DNA of 64,000 bases from Tricholomella constricta (taxonomy: Eukaryota > Basidiomycota > Agaricomycetes > Agaricales > Lyophyllaceae). The stretch lies in assembly GCA_013368375.1 (NCBI GenBank), contig JAACJP010000006.1, forward strand, positions 930,001-994,000, given 5' to 3'. Positions within the stretch are counted from its first letter, which is position 1, and each line of letters opens with the position of its first letter. This document shows, in pieces, positions 51,060-62,370 of the stretch. A program made the position numbers and the translations under genes. Below the pieces are notes generated by a model that was given only the letters and a program-made list of their open reading frames with translations, searched no databases and was not told the origin of the DNA.

Positions 51060-51929
51060 CTACAAGCTAATTCCTCTACGTTCACCCCTGAGCCTTCTCG
51101 CGAGCTGGATGTCGCGAACCATGATGGTAACGCGCTTTGCGTGAATCGCAGCGAGGTTGACGTCTTCAAAGAGCCCGACGATGTACGCCTCGGTCGCCTC
51201 CTGCAGCGCCAGGACGGCCGAGGACTGGAAGCGGAGGTCCATCTGGGATGACGCGTCAATTTTAAACATCCGACGGAGGTAAAAAGGGTAACAAAGAAGG
51301 AATTGGTAGCTGCAGTTCAAGAAGAAACGTGACCCGCCGATGAATGAACCAGCGCCACACAAAATACGCGTACCAAGCGAAAAAAAAAGGGGCGGGGGGG
51401 GGGAAGAATAGTGGAATTATCAAGCAACGCGGAATCGACGTACGCGGGAGTACTGCGCGATCTCACGCACGAGGCGCTGGAACGGCAACTTGCGGATGAG
51501 GAGCTCCGTCGACTTCTGGTAGCGCCTGATCTCGCGCAGCGCGACGACGCCCGGCCGAAAGCGGTGCGCGCGCTTGACTTGGACTTGGCCCACGACAGAC
51601 TTTTTGGAGGTGACGGTCTTGCGCGTGGACTTTACTGCCAACTGGCGGTCGACGTCGACTCCTTCGTTTGAGGTGGGGCCGGCGGGCACGGTCTTGCGCG
51701 TGGATTTCACTGCCCATTGGTGATTGCCTTTGTCTGAGGCGCCGGTGCCGATGGCCTTGCGGGCTGTGGTGTGTAGTAAGGCGTGAGAGCGTGGCTGCTT
51801 TGCTGTGGAGAGAATGTATCAATATTGGTGGGTCAGGGTTTGCGAGGTTTGTTCGGAAAAGTAAAATAGGGAAATGCCGCACGTACCCCCACCGGTCGAT
51901 TTTCGGGCAGTCTGCTTGGTGCGTGCCAT
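51060..51929 (-). CDS. Divergent histone H3 variant, candidate CENP-A
   Basis: Begins [14 protein letters not shown] like H3, then a long extra tail carrying two copies of a [10 protein letters not shown] / [10 protein letters not shown] unit. The histone fold follows: [31 protein letters not shown], then [59 protein letters not shown]. The fold differs from the two normal H3 copies mainly in loop 1 (YSRMD for DFKTD) and near the end (IMVRDIQ for IQPKDLA), with an extended C-end. Centromeric H3 usually has a diverged tail and a variant loop 1, so CENP-A is the leading guess, although loop 1 lacks the usual insertion. It lies 2.6 kb from H3 copy 2. Confidence 0.7.
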
Positions 51930-52699
51930 GGATCTTAGGATGCGTCGGACGTCACGGTTTTACTTGGGAAGCGAAACTTGGGGGGAGAAATAAGAATGAA
52001 GGCATTCGAGGTAGAAGTTATAGTTTTCGAGGACAGTCACAGAAACATGATCTGTCAACGCGATGCCGACATCTCGGAGTTCTTGCGAATCCTCGATTGT
52101 ATTGAGAAGTTCTAGGTGATTGCCGATTTCACATAAGAGGCAATGCAATATGAGGGTATGATGGAAGGGGATCCTTGAATTCCCCAAGTACTTGTAATTA
52201 CGTTTCCTTCAAGCCCTTCGCCACACTAACCCCCATTTGTCATGTTTTCTTGCACAAGAACAGTGACCCGACCTTCACCGCCGCGCAATGTTTACCATTT
52301 GCTAATTCCATCCTAGTGCATATCATGATCAGTCAAACGTACAGTGTACCGCCGGTACGTTTCTGCGGCAGATCGTGCAACGAGAGTTTTTATCAAGTGC
52401 CGAGATCTCGACAGCGCTGGTCCATGACGGCCCAACAGGACCTGGTCCAGCCCCTCCGCCTCGTGGTCAACCTCCGAGAGGCCCGGTGATGCGTGCTGTG
52501 CGAGGGCGCATATTTGTATTTTTCCGCCGCCCGCACGTCCCGACGCCCCATATCAGGACACCATGCCCGGCCGACACTGACCCCCCTTTCCGAAATTGAA
52601 CAGAACCTGCCTCGGTTTAGCCCAAGGAAGGGGGAGGGTATCTCCATAGAATCAAGATGCGATGACGGAAACTTGTATGTGGCGAATCGATTGCCAGTG
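51930..52699. other. Intergenic, nothing recognised
   Basis: Upstream side of the H3 variant followed by unassigned sequence. Confidence 0.4.
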
Positions 52700-53190
52700 C
52701 GTCAAACGTATTCGCACACTCTCATGCTCCCCAGCTTCAACTTCCTCAACTTATCCCTCGGCCCGACATCCATCCGAACCACGGAAACCTTTTCAATCCT
52801 CTCGGATGGCGCCAGCACCCTCCCTACCATCCAGTACTCCAGATTCTGGTATTGACCAGATATCAAGGTGTAAGCGTCTTCTGGAATTGGTTGATTGTGG
52901 AGCGCAAAGATCTCGAACACATGCGATTTACCATTCCCATCGTCAACGAGCAACTCGCCGTTTGGTCTCCTAGCCCGACCTTGATCAGTGGAAATCACAT
53001 CACCCAAACCTCGTACAACGCTCATATTCTTACGTCTTTGGGGAGCCTAAACCACGATGGAGTGGTTGTTTCTTGGACAGAAGTGCCAGCCCATATTGGT
53101 GTCAGCACGGCTCTGGCGCTGCGCTGTAACCGTTTCCCTTCTTCAAGGAGCCTCGCTTCGTCTGCTTTCTTGTCCTTCCATAAATAGCAT
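52700..53190 (-). CDS. Possible short hypothetical gene
   Basis: A minus open frame contains coding-like sequence (HVFEIFALHNQPIPEDAYTL, YQNLEYWMVGRVLAPSERIE). Upstream at about 53187-53030, in another frame, another coding-like stretch (KADEARLLEEGKRLQRSARA) may be a further exon, but no good intron joins them. No family recognised; it may be a degraded gene. Confidence 0.35.
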
Positions 53191-53247
53191 CTTCCATCCA
53201 TTCCACACTCTTACTCATGTACAAACTCTAACGGTGGTTCTTGCAGG

Positions 53248-53449
53248 TATCAGCACCAAGGCTGGGAGTTCGCGTGCCCCGCACAGTCCTCGTCGTGCAC
53301 GTGTCTTCAGGAGAAGAAGTTTGAGAACTTCAAGGATCGGGGGGAAGGGTGAGTGGTGTTTACTGCTATTTCCTTCCCTTGATTCTGTTACATTCCCTTG
53401 ACTGATTTGTGCGTCCTCCAGGTGGTATGAGCCCGACGGCCCGATATGA
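53248..53449 (+). other. Possible exon pair with a Cys cluster
   Basis: Two segments with good splice sites (GTGAGT...CCAG) would read GWEFACPAQSSSCTCLQEKK and end WYEPDGPI. The upstream exons are not found, so this may be a relic or the end of an unresolved gene. Confidence 0.25.
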
Positions 53450-53620
53450 CTCTGATGGTAGCATACTCTAACGAGCTTTCGCTTATACGTCTTCCCGCTA
53501 ATGTTACGACGACTTCTTTCCGAGTTCTATTTATAGAACGAGGATATATCAACCTGCCTTGCGCGTGGGAATCAGAGCAATAAAAAGTGATGGCATGATG
53601 GCATTACGTGTTCGCGGTTA

Positions 53621-53682
53621 CTCATAGTATTTAGAATTTAGAATATACTCATAGTATTTAGAATTTAGAATATATTCATAGT
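53621..53682. repeat. 28-bp AT-rich direct repeat, two copies and a partial third
   Basis: CTCATAGTATTTAGAATTTA... starts at 53621 and again at 53649, then decays. Apart from this, 53450-54225 holds no supported gene. Confidence 0.8.
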
Positions 53683-54225
53683 GTAACATCGTTATACTGG
53701 CACGATCGACTCTACCACCAGTTATTGCTGCTGTGCATCGATTGTCCTTGCTAGTGGTTGAATTGGCACGAAGTCATTGATATTCTGGTTTGGCATATTA
53801 CTTCTCACACTGAGTTTATGTCCTCACGCAGCGTCGTGAGCAGCCTCCCAGGTCGTATTGGCCTCACAAGTCGCGGAAGATTTGACTACCTTGAGATCTT
53901 AAGGACATTTTTCAATAGTTTCACAAACATGCGACACAATTATGCGCACCATTCACACGATTCTCCACTGTCTAAAATTGCACCGTTCCCTAAACTTCTC
54001 CTTTGAATCCGGGAGCCTCATACCGTCGATCTCGATACTTACTCGCCGGCGCCTTGGTTGGCTCATCTTGTCTTCTTTTGTTGGATGTAGTGGATATAGG
54101 TATGGTCTGACTATGATTCAGTTTGCCCATCAGCTCGCCGCCCTCACATTCTACCTCGTATAACAGACGATTTTACCATTCATATTGACTGATTTCAAAA
54201 GTAACTATATCAAGCGCTCACACGT

Positions 54226-55396
54226 TTACTGTTCCAACATTGAGTCCACGTCCATTCTGGTCCTGGTCCTGCTGCCTTCGCCTACTTCCACGTCGTCGTA
54301 CACAACTCTACGCTTGAGCGCTGTGGGCGCTGGTACTGCTGGTTTTGCTTTAACCTGACGCAACGTGAGCCTCGTACTCTCGTCACATCGTTTCTTCGAA
54401 CAACATTGGACTCACTTGCTTAAAGTTTCCGTCTATGAAAGCTACGGATCTCAGAACCGATATCATCTTATATTTCTCTCCTCTCAAGGGGACGACGACG
54501 AACGAAACCTGGATCTTCACAATGTCCCCGATGCGGAACAACTGAGGGTGATCTTTTGGTAGCTGTGTAGCAATCAGCAACACACGATGTGAAAACTTGA
54601 TCAATACACGCTTACCTGTACCTCCCATCATCTTCGGTGCGTCGTTTATAATACAGAACCACATTATCGTCGGTGTGGACGTGGTCACTTCCCGCCATTG
54701 CCTGTAATGTACCCCTGGGATCCACCTCTTGGTCAAATTCAATGGTGATGGCAGCCGACGCGTCCCTCTGGGGCGTGAGGTATCGGTTCGATGCCTTGAG
54801 AAGGTCGTCTCCAGCGCCCTGGTCGGCAGTGGCAACCCATGGTTGCAGGAATCCCTCGTTGAATTGGCGATCGAATACACCGAATATTTCAGCAGTAGAA
54901 CGTACCGCGTCGCGGAAAGTGGGTGTTCCGAGCCCCGATAACGTTATGCTTTGCCAAAGGTACTTTATTTTGGAGCGCGCACTCCTACATAGGTTTCGTC
55001 AGCCTCTTCCGAATGTGATTGTCCTTTCACTTACGGTGGTTTTCCTAGGAAAGGTGGGAGATCCTTACGGAGGATGCTACCCTGAACCGAGAACACGACC
55101 TCTTCATTCTCGCTGCCTCCCCCTTCACACACCAGCCTCCAGGTTTTTGGCTGTTCCATCACTTGAACTTTGATCGCTTCCATCCACGCAGGCGTCTGTG
55201 CTTAACAAGGTAAGCTTTAAATGCTGATGAAAGTTCAATCTTACAGAAACGATTATGGACAGACGCCTGTCTGGCCCTGGCCCTGCAACACGTGCGGACT
55301 GTTCAAGAACCTCAGCTGCTATGTTTTAGTCGCCATTGAATACGCCACCTCGAGGTAATTTAACATACCAGGCATACGCGGATTCATTGTGGCCAT
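54226..55396 (-). CDS. Hypothetical protein of a mushroom-type family
   Basis: A multi-exon gene starting ATGGCCACAATG at 55396. Exons encode IKVQVMEQPKTWRLVCEGGG, then ITIEFDQEVDPRGTLQAMAG, HVHTDDNVVLYYKRR, LFRIGDIVKIQVSFVVVPLR and a C-end MDVDSMLEQ. The stretch FDQEVDPRGTLQAMAG...DDNVVLYYKR fits a hypothetical protein family I associate with agaricomycete genomes; the role is unknown. No signal or membrane segment. The small first exons (55396-55180) are less certain. Confidence 0.7.
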
Positions 55397-55477
55397 GGTA
55401 GCTCTGTTTGTTGTCAATGGTTGGATGGTTGTCAGGCCTTTGCAGTTTTCTACCAATGGATGGTCGAGCCTTTTAGA

Positions 55478-55873
55478 TTAGATGGCGTTCTCAAACAGGT
55501 GCACCGTTCTGGCTGCACTTGACATCTTCTTTTCACGTGCTTTGGCTTTATTCCTGCTTGTCGGCATACTGGCAGCCTGGTCCGGAATGACACATCTGGA
55601 GTTCGCGACAGCCATCTTGAAGATTCTTCGTTTCATTTGCCTGCCCTGCTTCACATCGCCTCTATCCTTTGCTTTTGCATCCATGCATCCCCGTTTCGCT
55701 GACTTCTGTGGGGAAATTCCCAGTTGCCTTGCCAAGTCTTCTTTCGCAGCTTCATCACTGTCAGAATATTGTAACTCTTCATCTGCATTGATGCATTCCC
55801 TAGTGCTATCTATGGCTCTTGCCATGCTGTTATGGCTGGTTATCGCAGATATTCCTTCGCTGTGGTTCTGCAT
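55478..55873 (-). CDS. Uncertain 131-residue open frame
   Basis: A charged, Ala/Lys/Arg-rich frame (EAAKEDLARQLGISPQKSAK, RGDVKQGRQMKRRIFKMAV) with no recognised domain. A long open frame also lies on the opposite strand over the same bases, so at most one is real. Confidence 0.25.
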   Translation of the reverse strand: MQNHSEGISAITSHNSMARAIDSTRECINADEELQYSDSDEAAKEDLARQLGISPQKSAKRGCMDAKAKDRGDVKQGRQMKRRIFKMAVANSRCVIPDQAASMPTSRNKAKAREKKMSSAARTVHLFENAI

Positions 55874-56338
55874 CTCCTGCAGGACATCATGTTCTTGTCC
55901 GGGTGGTTATAGTGCGTGCCAATCGCAAGATTGCTGCGCCTTTCCCCCCCTTCTGCACCCTAGAAGGTATTTTTTTACAAGGAACAACTTCCCCATCGCC
56001 ATCGCCTTCCCCCTCCTTCTAACCATCTTGGAACACCCGTTTTAGACCTGGCGGATCTGGCATGGGTCAGTCTTGTTGTTGGTGCGAGTTTTTTCTCTTC
56101 CACACCCTGAAAGGCACTCCACGCCCCAGGTAGGTCCTTTCTTTGTCCTTCTTGTTGTTCGTGTTTGCTCACCAATTGACAGGTCTTCTTTGTGCTTCTC
56201 ATCATCTTTGACAGGAATTGTAGGGCCACCTCAAATTATTTCGAACAAACCACCACCACACCCGCCCTATAAAGACCCTCCTGGACGCATGCCTGAAACC
56301 ACGGAGTCCTTTCCTTCCAGCCTCTATTCACAACTACC

Positions 56339-58897
56339 ATGCCTCCCAAAAAAAATGCTGATGCCAAATTGGTCATGTACGCCTTTTATGATTTGTGTTA
56401 TTATCCCCTCCCGCTGACTTATTTTATGCCCCTTACAGTAAGCCTAAAGGTTCGATTTCCAAGAAAGTCCTCACGTACGTTGCACCGTCTATCCCATATG
56501 CCTTTTTGTTCAAGTGCTCCCGTAGCCCGGAGGAAGATATCCCTGCGTATGTCGCCTTTTCTTCCTTTATCGCTGTTGCCTTGTTGATTTTACATTGTTC
56601 CAGACTTGTGCGCAAAGCCCTGGACAACGGGCCCCCAAGGTAAATTTTTCATGTGTCTTCGTCACATCATGCTCATGCTCTCTTAGCGCTATCCCGATTC
56701 GCCGCGAACCGAAACGCAAAGCTACTGAAGATTCCGACATGTACGTTCCCTGATTTCCTGCTAGCCCGTCTGCTCTGCTGATCTACATTTGCAGTGAGAT
56801 CGTGGAGGGCCCGCTTGCTTCTTCGCCCAAGAAAAAACAGCGTAACGTTCCTGTTCATGACGCTGCCGCCGCTCCAAAGCTGGACGACGCAAAAACTGCC
56901 TCAGCCATCCTGTAAGTTTCTCTCTTCAAATACGCCACCCAATTCTTACTGTGATTTCTTCAGCGCGGCGCTCGATGCCATCAAGGCATCTCCTGTGGAT
57001 GCTCCCAGCACTGTTCCTGCTGCTCTGTACGTTAAATCCCTTTTTGAGTTGTATCGCACTCTGAGCTCATTATTCTTTAGCGGTACTGGTCGTCCAGTGT
57101 AAGTGATGCCATCTGTCTTTGCTCACGATTCTGATCCCATCCTTGACGCAGCCGTCAGAAGGTGATGACTGCAAAGGCTCGCGAGTCTGAGGCAGCCGCT
57201 CTCAAGTTGTATGTTCCCCTTTTGCACAACATCTGCAGTCATTCTTTAACATCCTTTCCCTAGACAAGCTTCTCGCAAATCCCTGCTGAAGGTTCGGGAA
57301 GAAGCCGCAGCTGCGCGTGATGGTACAAAGGAGTTAGTCCGTCTTTGCAACATCATTTGCACCTCTTTTACCTTGCCTTTAGAAAAGGAAAACCTCAACC
57401 GTTCCCTGTTCTCCCCGATCTTGGGTCAGCGTCCGCTGCCAGCTCTGACGACGACACCCTGCCAGACATTGCGAGGTATGTCTTTTCCTCTGCTCATTGC
57501 CCACAACTTACTAAGACGTTTGATTTGCAGTTTAATCCGATCTGTGGACCCTCGCCGCTCTGGGGGTGTTAAGCTACCAATCTCCGAGGACGAAGCTGAC
57601 AAAGAAGAGAGCGCCTCCCCGCGTGGTCCTACTAAAAAGTGTGTTTTCCCTTCTCCTACTGCGGCGGCAGCAGCCTCATCATCACCATTGGTTAAAGGAA
57701 CCAGTTCATCGATGACGAAGCTGATGCAACCGATGGGTCGAGCGACGCGTTGCCATCTGAGGATGGAGAGGACCAAGATGACGCAGCTTCTGATGCTGCC
57801 ACCTCTGACAACAACCATGTGTCTGAAAAGCAAGAGAACACCTCCGACGCCGAAGTTCTCGAAGACATTTCGTAAATGAGTTCTTATGTTCTATTCCGCC
57901 CCACCTCTGTCTTACTTGAGTTCATTTGCCAGGGATGTTGATGAGGACCCGGACGACGTAATGCAGTCATCTATGCAGTACGGGCCCCTCAAGAACATCT
58001 ACCGCGGTCTCTGCGAAATTCCGTATGTGCTATTTTATCATTGAAAACTCCGGTCTGACTCTTAATTTTAGGCAAGTCTGTGAGGTTGCTCCGTACATTC
58101 CTCCCGGGGGCGGCGAACCAGACGACCTCACCACAAAGCGTACTCCCGTTGAGCGCATGGTGGCCGCCATCCGTGAAGAGGAGGTTCTGTACGTTTAATA
58201 TGATCTTTGTTTGCTTTCTTTGCCTCATGTTGTTCACAGCGCGCTCTTGGCCGGCCTCACTTTCATGCGCTACAATGGCTATGTTAATATGGCCAGGGTG
58301 GATATGTTGGACCTAACCTTGGAGTATGGCCGCATCAAGACCGCCGACACCAAAAGGCCCGCTATCGGGATCATGCTAGGCCTAGTAACTGACTGCGCGC
58401 TCATCAGTTCCGTAAAGTTTGGCTACCAGCAGGTCGACACCCATCGAATTACCATTGCCCCTGCTCCCCAGGAAATGCGCAGAGAACAGTCCATGTGGGG
58501 TGTCCTTTATGAGTTCGATGTTATCATCGGACCAACTTCAAAGGATGGTTTCAGCTTTTCCACGCTTGGGGAGGGAAGGGGGGCGCGCAATCGCGACTCT
58601 CAGGCGTGTAAGATGTTTTAGATCTCATTATGTTGACAGCTGCTTATGTTTTTCCTGCTCCTCATCAGCATCGGCTGGACCATCTACCCCTAAAAAGGGT
58701 TCCTCTTACGCCGTGACGGTCAAATCCCCCATGGCGCATGGTACTTCCGCATTCCAAACGATTACCTGGTAGCCGTCGGCTACAGCCTTGGCACCTACGC
58801 CGCTTCCAACAATTCTGGCACTCGCTACCTGTCAGCTAACGTGCAGTTTGTCATAGTTTTGGGCACTCCAAGGTACGCCCTCAACGATGCTGCGTAG
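56339..58897 (+). CDS. Intron-dense gene of unknown function; almost all introns phase 2
   Basis: About sixteen exons. It starts MPPKKNADAKLV and passes through KALDNGPPR, IPIRREPKRKATEDSD, SSPKKKQRNVP, LDAIKASPVDAPS and ARESEAAALK. An acidic region follows (SEDEADKEESASPRG, DDEADATDGSSD), then a C-terminal domain (FMRYNGYVNMARVDMLDLTL; GAWYFRIPNDYLVAVGYSLG). The basic and acidic first half looks disordered and nuclear. Each of the first fourteen introns (about 50-60 bases) interrupts a codon after its second base. In the phase-2 frame the last exon carries a TAA in YP*KGF near 58692 before the conserved end; an alternative splice (GTAAGATG) leads to another frame ending at 58772. So it may be a recent pseudogene or have an unseen splice. 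I do not recognise the family. Confidence 0.75.
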
Positions 58898-59255
58898 GGC
58901 ATTGGCGGCCCTTCTTTGAGTTGGTTGCTGAATGGTTAGTTCGTATCCTGCTGCAGTTCACCGCTCCGCTCAACTTACCTTTGCATCGGCTTCCTCAGTT
59001 TTCGCATCTCTTGTCACGTTGTCCATTACCTACCGCTCATGCTTCGTCTTTCCCTACGATCATCTGTCTTTACATGCTGCGTATCCATCTTATATACATC
59101 TGTCTTTACTCTGTATGTTCCTTCTTGCAATGCGCATTTTTGCGCCATCAATGTCAGACCATATGCACCCTCAAAAGCTCAAATCTAAGTGCATTAACAT
59201 AACATCATTGATCAACAAAAAAAGCATAATGATTGTACGAAGCCTAGGGTCTGGT
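58898..59255. other. Intergenic between convergent genes
   Basis: Nothing recognised; T-rich spacer. Confidence 0.5.
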
Positions 59256-60950
59256 TCAATTCTCCGCCTTATTCTCGGAATACCATTCACCTTGTCCTGC
59301 GAATTCCGTTCGGCCTTTAGAGTGTTTGACGAAAGACTTTTTGAGGCGGTACACCAGCTGCCGCTGGCAATGGCCGCACCTATGAGTGATGGCAGTAGCC
59401 TGGATCTTCTTGTTCTTCTTCGACTTCTCCCACTGGATATCAACCGGCTTGCCCCACGCCTTGTAGCTGCAGCATCCAGGGCAGGAGTATGGGGCAGGCT
59501 CCCCAAATGGTTTTCAAGAGGGATGCGCCCATACATACCGCACCGTTTTCTCCCCTTGCTGCAGCATGTACACGTCGGTGTGGGCGCCGACGGCCTGAAA
59601 GTCATCGAGGACAGCGTGCCATGGGCGTTCGTGTATGAACCAGGAAACCGATGCGGATTGCAAGAGAGGGTTCGTGAGGCACGGCTGCATGTGAGCCTGA
59701 CCGAAGGCCATCACCCATGAAAATAAACCTCTGAACGTTTCAAAAGTTAGCAATGCCTTTCCAGAAAGTAATTATATCTCACCGATCCGCAAATGCTTTG
59801 ATGTCGACGTAGGCCTCCTTGACGGATATGATGGCTCCGCATACAAGCATTGTGAGCGTGTTCCGGCTTCCCTCCCTTAAGATGTCCGTCAGTGAGGCTG
59901 GAAAAAGATTCTTCATGACCTGACATTGCGAGTCAGAGGTTACAAGCGTCTATGTGGAGCGGGGTACTGACCTGAGCGACCGTTGCCGCGCCTTGCCCAT
60001 TTACCGTAAAGTGCAAATCCCCTCTGCTGGAGTCGCTGTGGTCGGTGAGGTATACCGCGAATGTGCGATAGCTGGGGTCAGGATGCAGTATTAACTTACA
60101 TTTAGATACCCGGAATGAACACTTACTCTTTGAGATCGCCGTTCTTGAGGCGATTGACCAGCACGTCGACGTTCTTCAAGTATTCTTTGGACGTTTTATC
60201 ACTACCAAGATCCCATGGCAGGTCTATGTATTTGACCCGCTTAGGAAGGTACGGCGCGATGTTGTGAAAGACAGTCCTCGCCGAGTCCCCGTCAGGATCA
60301 ACTGATGCCAGACGAAGAGATATGACAACAACAGTAGGCGTGGAGCACAGTGCAAACGCCTCTCGCGTAGTGGGTCCTCCGAGTAGCAATGTCGGCTTTG
60401 TCACCTTCGAGAATCCCTGTACACGCTGCAGTTAGCACATTACATATAGCAATGTAGATTTACACGCACGTAGTATGGCTTAATGATGGGTTCACTTTTC
60501 TTGCCGCCCAGTTGGAAGTGGCAGGGTGGGCATATGAATGTCTCGTCTGGATCCATGACTTCAGGAAAAGTTACACATCTATTGCACACAACTTTCGGGC
60601 ACTCTCTGCATTCGACGAGCGTGCCTCCGTTTCGGCAGCCGGCGCAGAACTTCGACGATGGTGAGCCACGCGTTTCAGACTTGCGTACTTCTAACGGGAC
60701 GCACCTGATTGCTTTCTTTCTCACCATCGACTTTTATAGGCTCTGTTGCCGCGCTATTCTTGTCAGGTGGTGGGTTGGCTGCTTCATCCGTGGTCTTGGC
60801 CTTTTTCTTAAAGCTCTCGATCCTGCCTGAATGCCTGTTTCCCGGCTGCGGTGCTTCGATGGCTGCCTTGCGCTTTTTGGGTGCCACCAGCGGCATGCGA
60901 GGAGCCGGTTCACCTGTCGCTTTGTCAGCTGATAGCTTTGTCCGAGGCAT
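59256..60950 (-). CDS. PHD-type zinc-finger protein with C-terminal CxxC pairs
   Basis: A multi-exon gene. The N-terminus is basic (MPRTKLSADKATGE; APKKRKAAIE). A PHD-like finger follows: FCAGCRNGGTLVECRECPKV, CNRC, ICPPC, with Cys in the usual His position. A possible alpha/beta domain is next (KPTLLLGGPTTREAFALCST, TPTVVVISLRL, KRVKYIDLPWDLGSDKTSKE), then FVYHLTDHSD-like and SWFIHERPWHAVLDD segments. The C-end has two further Cys pairs (YSCPGCCSYKAWGKPV; HRCGHCQRQLVYRLKK). PHD fingers read histone tails. The whole architecture is not one I know. Exon joins near 59.5 kb are uncertain. Confidence 0.72.
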
Positions 60951-61389
60951 GTATGAGGAAAGGCAGAGGCAAAAGCAACGGAGTCCGCTGCTTCATGAGC
61001 TGGCATATTTAAATTAAGTGCCAGATCACGTGATCGCGTTTTGCCAGGTGATGGTCATGCCCATTGGTCCGTGACGCTAGTCCTAGTGTACCTTGGAAGT
61101 GATATATTGGTATAAAATAGCAAAAGGTCTGGGCAATGTCCTTTGAAAACCGCCCTACTTTTCAACGTGCAGCAGCAAATAGTAGAATGGCTTAGTAGTG
61201 ATATTATCTGTGCGCTGATTTTGAGGTGGCGTACGCGCGTCATATGAGAACAACCACAAGGCGTGCGGATGCCTCTGAGACGCCTTGGCGCCACCCCGCA
61301 GCGATGTAGAAGAGAGATAAAGCGGAATTGAAAAAAATTGAACTAATGATACTAAAAGGTGCCAGAGCTGCTCCATGCACCACGTCCTC
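60951..61389. other. Intergenic
   Basis: Upstream side of the PHD gene and unassigned sequence; nothing recognised. Confidence 0.5.
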
Positions 61390-61765
61390 AAACTAGGGGC
61401 ATGGGCGAGGTGCACAGGAACAGAGCCTCTGAAGATCGCGGCCCCAAACTAGGCGTGCGATCTTGGCGGGCGTCCTCGACACAAGCCCAAACTGGCTCGA
61501 TACCCCACGCCCCCCAAACTAGGGGCATGGGTGAGGTGCACGGTAGCAGAGCCCAAACTGGCTCTGAAGATCGCGGCCCCAAGCTAGGCACGCGATCTTG
61601 GTGGGCGTCCTCGACACAAGCCCAAACTGGCTCGATACCCCACGCCCCCCAAACTAGGGGCATGGGTGAGGTGCACGGTAGCAGAGCCCAAACTGGCTCT
61701 GAAGATCGCGGCCCCAAGCTAGGCGCGCGATCTTGGAAAGGAGCCCTAGCCGGCTCCATATGCCT
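61390..61765. repeat. Minisatellite of about 135 bp, three units
   Basis: Units start AAACTAGGGGCATGGG at 61390 (126 bp), 61516 (135 bp) and 61651 (about 110 bp, last part different). Units 2 and 3 are nearly identical; unit 1 lacks a 9-base CCCAAACTG-like insert. Long open frames cross the block on both strands, a consequence of the period being a multiple of three. Confidence 0.9.
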
Positions 61766-61769
61766 AACC

Positions 61770-62370
61770 CCTCAAGCCAGGGGCATCGGCCAAGACGCGG
61801 ACTCCAGGGCGGCATCGTTGAGCACGTTGACTGGGCAAGATCCGCCAGCAGTCTTCATACTCCATGCACGCCGCTAGAGTTTGGGCGCCTGTGCGTCGCA
61901 TAAGCAACGATAATTTCCGCTTAAATCAACTGCATCAGCAAACGGTGCGGCGGAACATGAAGGCTTACTTCGAAAACTAAGGGCACGGGCGACCGTAGTT
62001 TGTGTAAGAAAAGGTGGCTAATAGAAACAACATGAGTATACCGCACGTCAGAACGCGAAGACTTACTTTGAAAATCTGAGGATGGGTGCCCGCACGCTGT
62101 GCCTAGAATAAACGGCGTCAGTAGCGGCACGACGGAAGATAAAAATTCACTACGATCAGCATAAGGGCTTGGGTGCCCCGTGCTGGTGTAAGCAACGGTA
62201 ACATTGGCTAAGAGAAACATCATCAGTAAGCAGCGCGTCAGAACACGAAGGCTTACCTTGATAATAAGGGCATCGGCGCCTGTACGTCGCATACGCGATG
62301 ATAATCGTGGCTGACAAAAACAACATCAGCAATTTGCACGTCAGTGCACGAAAACTTGCATTATTTGTAA
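61770..62370. repeat. Degenerate tandem array of units near 100 bp
   Basis: Four to six diverged units share GGGCA.CGG.CGCC, then GTAAGCAACG, GGCTAA.AGAAACA, CATCAG and CACG.AGGCTTAC in the same order. Adjacent to the minisatellite; no gene is seen. Confidence 0.7.

Noticed and set aside
55482..56045. 187-codon plus frame
   Set aside because: Hydrophobic frame antisense to another open frame, with no recognised domain; neither can be confirmed and only the minus one was listed, at low confidence.
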